Both the position numbers and the translations under genes were made by a program. Below are positions 5,798 to 7,397 of a DNA stretch of 7,397 nucleotides, one piece after another (position 1 is the first letter of the stretch; the number at the start of each line of letters is the position of its first letter). The stretch is from positions 1 through 7,397 of the forward strand of contig JAZLIW010000077.1 in assembly GCA_045617585.1 (NCBI GenBank), in the 5' to 3' direction. The notes under the pieces were generated by a model. That model was not told the origin of the DNA and searched no databases. It worked only from the letters and a program-made list of their open reading frames with translations. Source of the DNA: CAKRZE01 sp045617585. Its GTDB lineage: Bacteria > Bacillota > Clostridia > Oscillospirales > CAG-272.

Positions 5798-7397
5798 TAT
5801 CCTTCCGCTCCTCTCGTCGTCGGGTTGAACGCGTCACGCAGACCGTTGCCGAACAGGTTGCTGGAGATCATCAGCAGCGAGAAGTACATCGCCGGGAACA
5901 GCATCGCGTGGGGGGAGGTCGTCATACTCTTCTGTCCCTGCTCCATCAGGGTACCGAGGCTCGTTCCGGCAAAGGCGGAAAGATTGACGATACCGAGGTA
6001 GGTAAGGCTCGTTTCGGAGGAGATGACCCCGGGGATCACGAGCGCGCAGCTGGTCACGATCGTGCCGAGCGCGTTCGGGAAGATGTGCTTGAACATCAGC
6101 CTCCAGTCGCCCGCACCGAGGGTACGCGCGGCAAGGATGTGCTCCTGACTCTTGAAACGGTAGAACTGCTTTCTCGTCAGGGCAGCCATGCCGATCCATC
6201 CGGTCAGCACGAAAGCGAAGAGGAAGGACGGGACGGCACCCACCTTTTTGGCAAGATGAAGCTGGAAGAGCGTGGTCACGACCACGAACGGTACGCCGGA
6301 CAGGATATCCGAGATACGGTCGAGGATCAGGTCGATCCAGCCGCCGTAGTAACCCTGGATCGCGCCGTAGATCGCGCCGATGGTCAGGTTGATGGCGGAA
6401 ACGAGGATCGCGAAGATCAGGGAGAAGCGGGCACCGATACCGATGGCGCAGAAGAGGTCCTGCCCCATGCTGTTGGTACCGAAGAGGTACAGCGGCGCGT
6501 GATAGCTTTCGCCGCCGCTCGTCTTCCAGAGCTGGTACTGATAGAAGTTGTAGTAGCAGACGCGGAGCTGCACGGAGCCGCTCTTCGCGATGCTGTAGAT
6601 ATAGTTGCCGGGGTCGGACGCGATCCGCAGATCGTCCGCGCCGTAGCGGTACTGCTCGTGCTCTTTGTCGACTTCGGCATTGGGGTTCGTGCTGTAAGCG
6701 GGAATGAACTCACCGTTATCGTCGAGGATCGGCGTGCCCTTGGTGTCGCTGCACTGATACCAGAGGTTCGAGTTTTCGTTGACCTTCTTGGCATCCGCCT
6801 CTTTCATCGTAACGTAGATGTCCTTCTTCTCGACGGCGGGATAGATGACCTGGATCCCGGTCTCCTTCTGGAACTGACGGATGTTCATGAATTCATCGTA
6901 GGAGACGTTGCGGGTGACGACGCCGATGTAGTAGTAGGCGTTGTACTTGACTTTGTTGTAGATCGTGGAGGTGACGGTCACGTCCTGACCGCGTTTCCGG
7001 ACGACCTCGGTGACCTCGGAGGCGGCGATCGCCTGCTCGAGGGTCTCCTCGTTGGCGGTGTCAAGAGCGTACCAGGTGACTGCCTTGGTGCTCGCGTCGA
7101 TCTTGGCGTATTCCTTGGCACCCGAAGCGTTCAGTCTGTAAAGGACGAACTTAGCGCCTTCCAGCTTGGTGTCGGTGCCGGTGAACTTGTCGATGTCGAT
7201 CTCGAAATCGTAAACGTAAACGGTGTGATCGGGAGTTGTCTTGGTATCGGTGGTGTAGGGATTGCTGGAGTATTCGAGGTTCACGGTATTTTTTTCAACG
7301 TCGGTGTTGAGCGCGGCGCTGTTGAGCTGTGCGTAGCAGGTAACGGTGATGAGATCGCCGTCCGCATACTTGCGCTCCATTACGGGATCCTCACCTT
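5797..7397 (-). CDS. oppC: OppC-type peptide permease fused in frame to a pilin-like N-terminal segment (5' end open at window edge)
   Basis: From about residue 128 onward (counting the Met at 7380 as 1) this is a clostridial-type OppC. A long extracellular domain (about 128-295) includes QKETGIQVIYPAVE. LFGTNSMGQDLF follows, then membrane helices near 317-341, 362-376, 383-400, 438-456 and 491-509. The EAA loop is AARTLGAGDWRLMFKHIFP (417-435), which contacts the ATPases. The C-terminus GNGLRDAFNPTTRG is typical. OppC normally begins with a short cytoplasmic part and one membrane helix; both are missing. Residues 1 to about 127 instead resemble a fimbrial protein. The frame has no stop before the window edge (upstream residues GEDPV). 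AAGGTGAGG, 8 bases before the ATG at 7380, could be a ribosome binding site or just coding sequence, so the true start may lie outside. OppB, normally just upstream, is absent. The TAA overlaps the oppD ATG by one base. Confidence 0.82.
   Translation of the reverse strand, partial: GEDPVMERKYADGDLITVTCYAQLNSAALNTDVEKNTVNLEYSSNPYTTDTKTTPDHTVYVYDFEIDIDKFTGTDTKLEGAKFVLYRLNASGAKEYAKIDASTKAVTWYALDTANEETLEQAIAASEVTEVVRKRGQDVTVTSTIYNKVKYNAYYYIGVVTRNVSYDEFMNIRQFQKETGIQVIYPAVEKKDIYVTMKEADAKKVNENSNLWYQCSDTKGTPILDDNGEFIPAYSTNPNAEVDKEHEQYRYGADDLRIASDPGNYIYSIAKSGSVQLRVCYYNFYQYQLWKTSGGESYHAPLYLFGTNSMGQDLFCAIGIGARFSLIFAILVSAINLTIGAIYGAIQGYYGGWIDLILDRISDILSGVPFVVVTTLFQLHLAKKVGAVPSFLFAFVLTGWIGMAALTRKQFYRFKSQEHILAARTLGAGDWRLMFKHIFPNALGTIVTSCALVIPGVISSETSLTYLGIVNLSAFAGTSLGTLMEQGQKSMTTSPHAMLFPAMYFSLLMISSNLFGNGLRDAFNPTTRGAEG
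7000..7397 (-). other. Pilin/fimbrial-type segment at the N-terminus of the OppC frame
   Basis: Residues 1-127 do not resemble any permease. DGDLITVTCYAQLNSAAL, then NTVNLEYSSNP with Thr-rich linker, is the pattern of the C-terminal end of a fimbrial isopeptide-forming D2 domain. VYDFEIDIDKF (57-66) followed by LEGAKFVLYRL (73-83) is the start of a SpaA/Cna_B-like domain, in which Lys65 is the residue expected to form an isopeptide bond. The domain breaks off after about SEVTEV (121-126), before the turn and the E-T-x-A-P-x-G-Y segment that normally complete it. No LPxTG sorting signal is present. Such proteins are wall-anchored surface polymers, so a join to a membrane permease has no obvious function. 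The family call is by motif recognition; the boundary is uncertain by some ten residues. Confidence 0.68.

Noticed and set aside
5117..6001. + strand open frame of 294 residues opposite the oppD/oppC junction
   Set aside because: It runs across two real minus-strand genes and their conserved motifs, and has no signals for its own expression.
1..7397. CRISPR array, tRNA, rRNA, transposase or integrase
   Set aside because: No regularly spaced repeats, no tRNA-like cloverleaf, and no transposase or recombinase motif found in any of the convincing frames.

Overview
The window looks like chromosomal DNA from an uncultivated or little-studied Clostridia-type Firmicute. The grounds are strong AGGAGG-type ribosome binding sites, sigma-A-like promoters, an Opp peptide transporter of the clostridial type with a long extracellular loop in the permease, and a DUF3899-like membrane protein. 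The assignment rests on family resemblance only. Two base compositions are present: about 38-43% GC up to roughly position 490 (hand counts of parts), and clearly higher GC after it (about 65% at 601-660).

Layout. Positions 1-192 are the 3' end of an unidentified helical protein, closed by a terminator at 204-232. An extended -10 promoter and a good ribosome binding site then drive an XRE-type helix-turn-helix gene (339-491). It is broken twice: an in-frame TAG where a Trp is expected, and loss of all similarity after about 491, exactly where composition changes. Just past this break a new promoter (515-543) starts a two-gene operon on the + strand: an SGNH/GDSL-type hydrolase (572-1135) and a metallo-beta-lactamase-fold hydrolase (1156-1962).

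A strong hairpin at 1967-1995 with U-tracts on both strands ends this operon and also the converging minus-strand operon. Read on the minus strand, that operon is an oppC-like permease, oppD ATPase, oppF ATPase and a DUF3899-like membrane protein. The genes are tightly packed: two TAATG stop/start overlaps and one 26-bp overlap. Together OppC, OppD and OppF would form half of a membrane permease and both ATPases of a type-I peptide importer. OppB and the binding protein OppA are not in the window.

Three things stand out. (1) The OppC reading frame has lost its N-terminus and first membrane helix. In their place, in frame, is about 125 residues of a fimbrial/pilin-type protein (end of an isopeptide-forming D2 domain, then a SpaA/Cna_B-like start), and the frame stays open to the window edge. 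(2) OppD is 730 residues, about twice normal, because of a roughly 370-residue insertion between the Q-loop and the ABC signature. (3) OppF has a separate charged helical insertion of about 100 residues, placed instead between Walker A and the Q-loop. The high-GC block is thus bounded by mid-gene breaks on both sides (about 491 and about 7000). Real rearrangement and assembly chimerism are both possible and cannot be told apart from the sequence alone.
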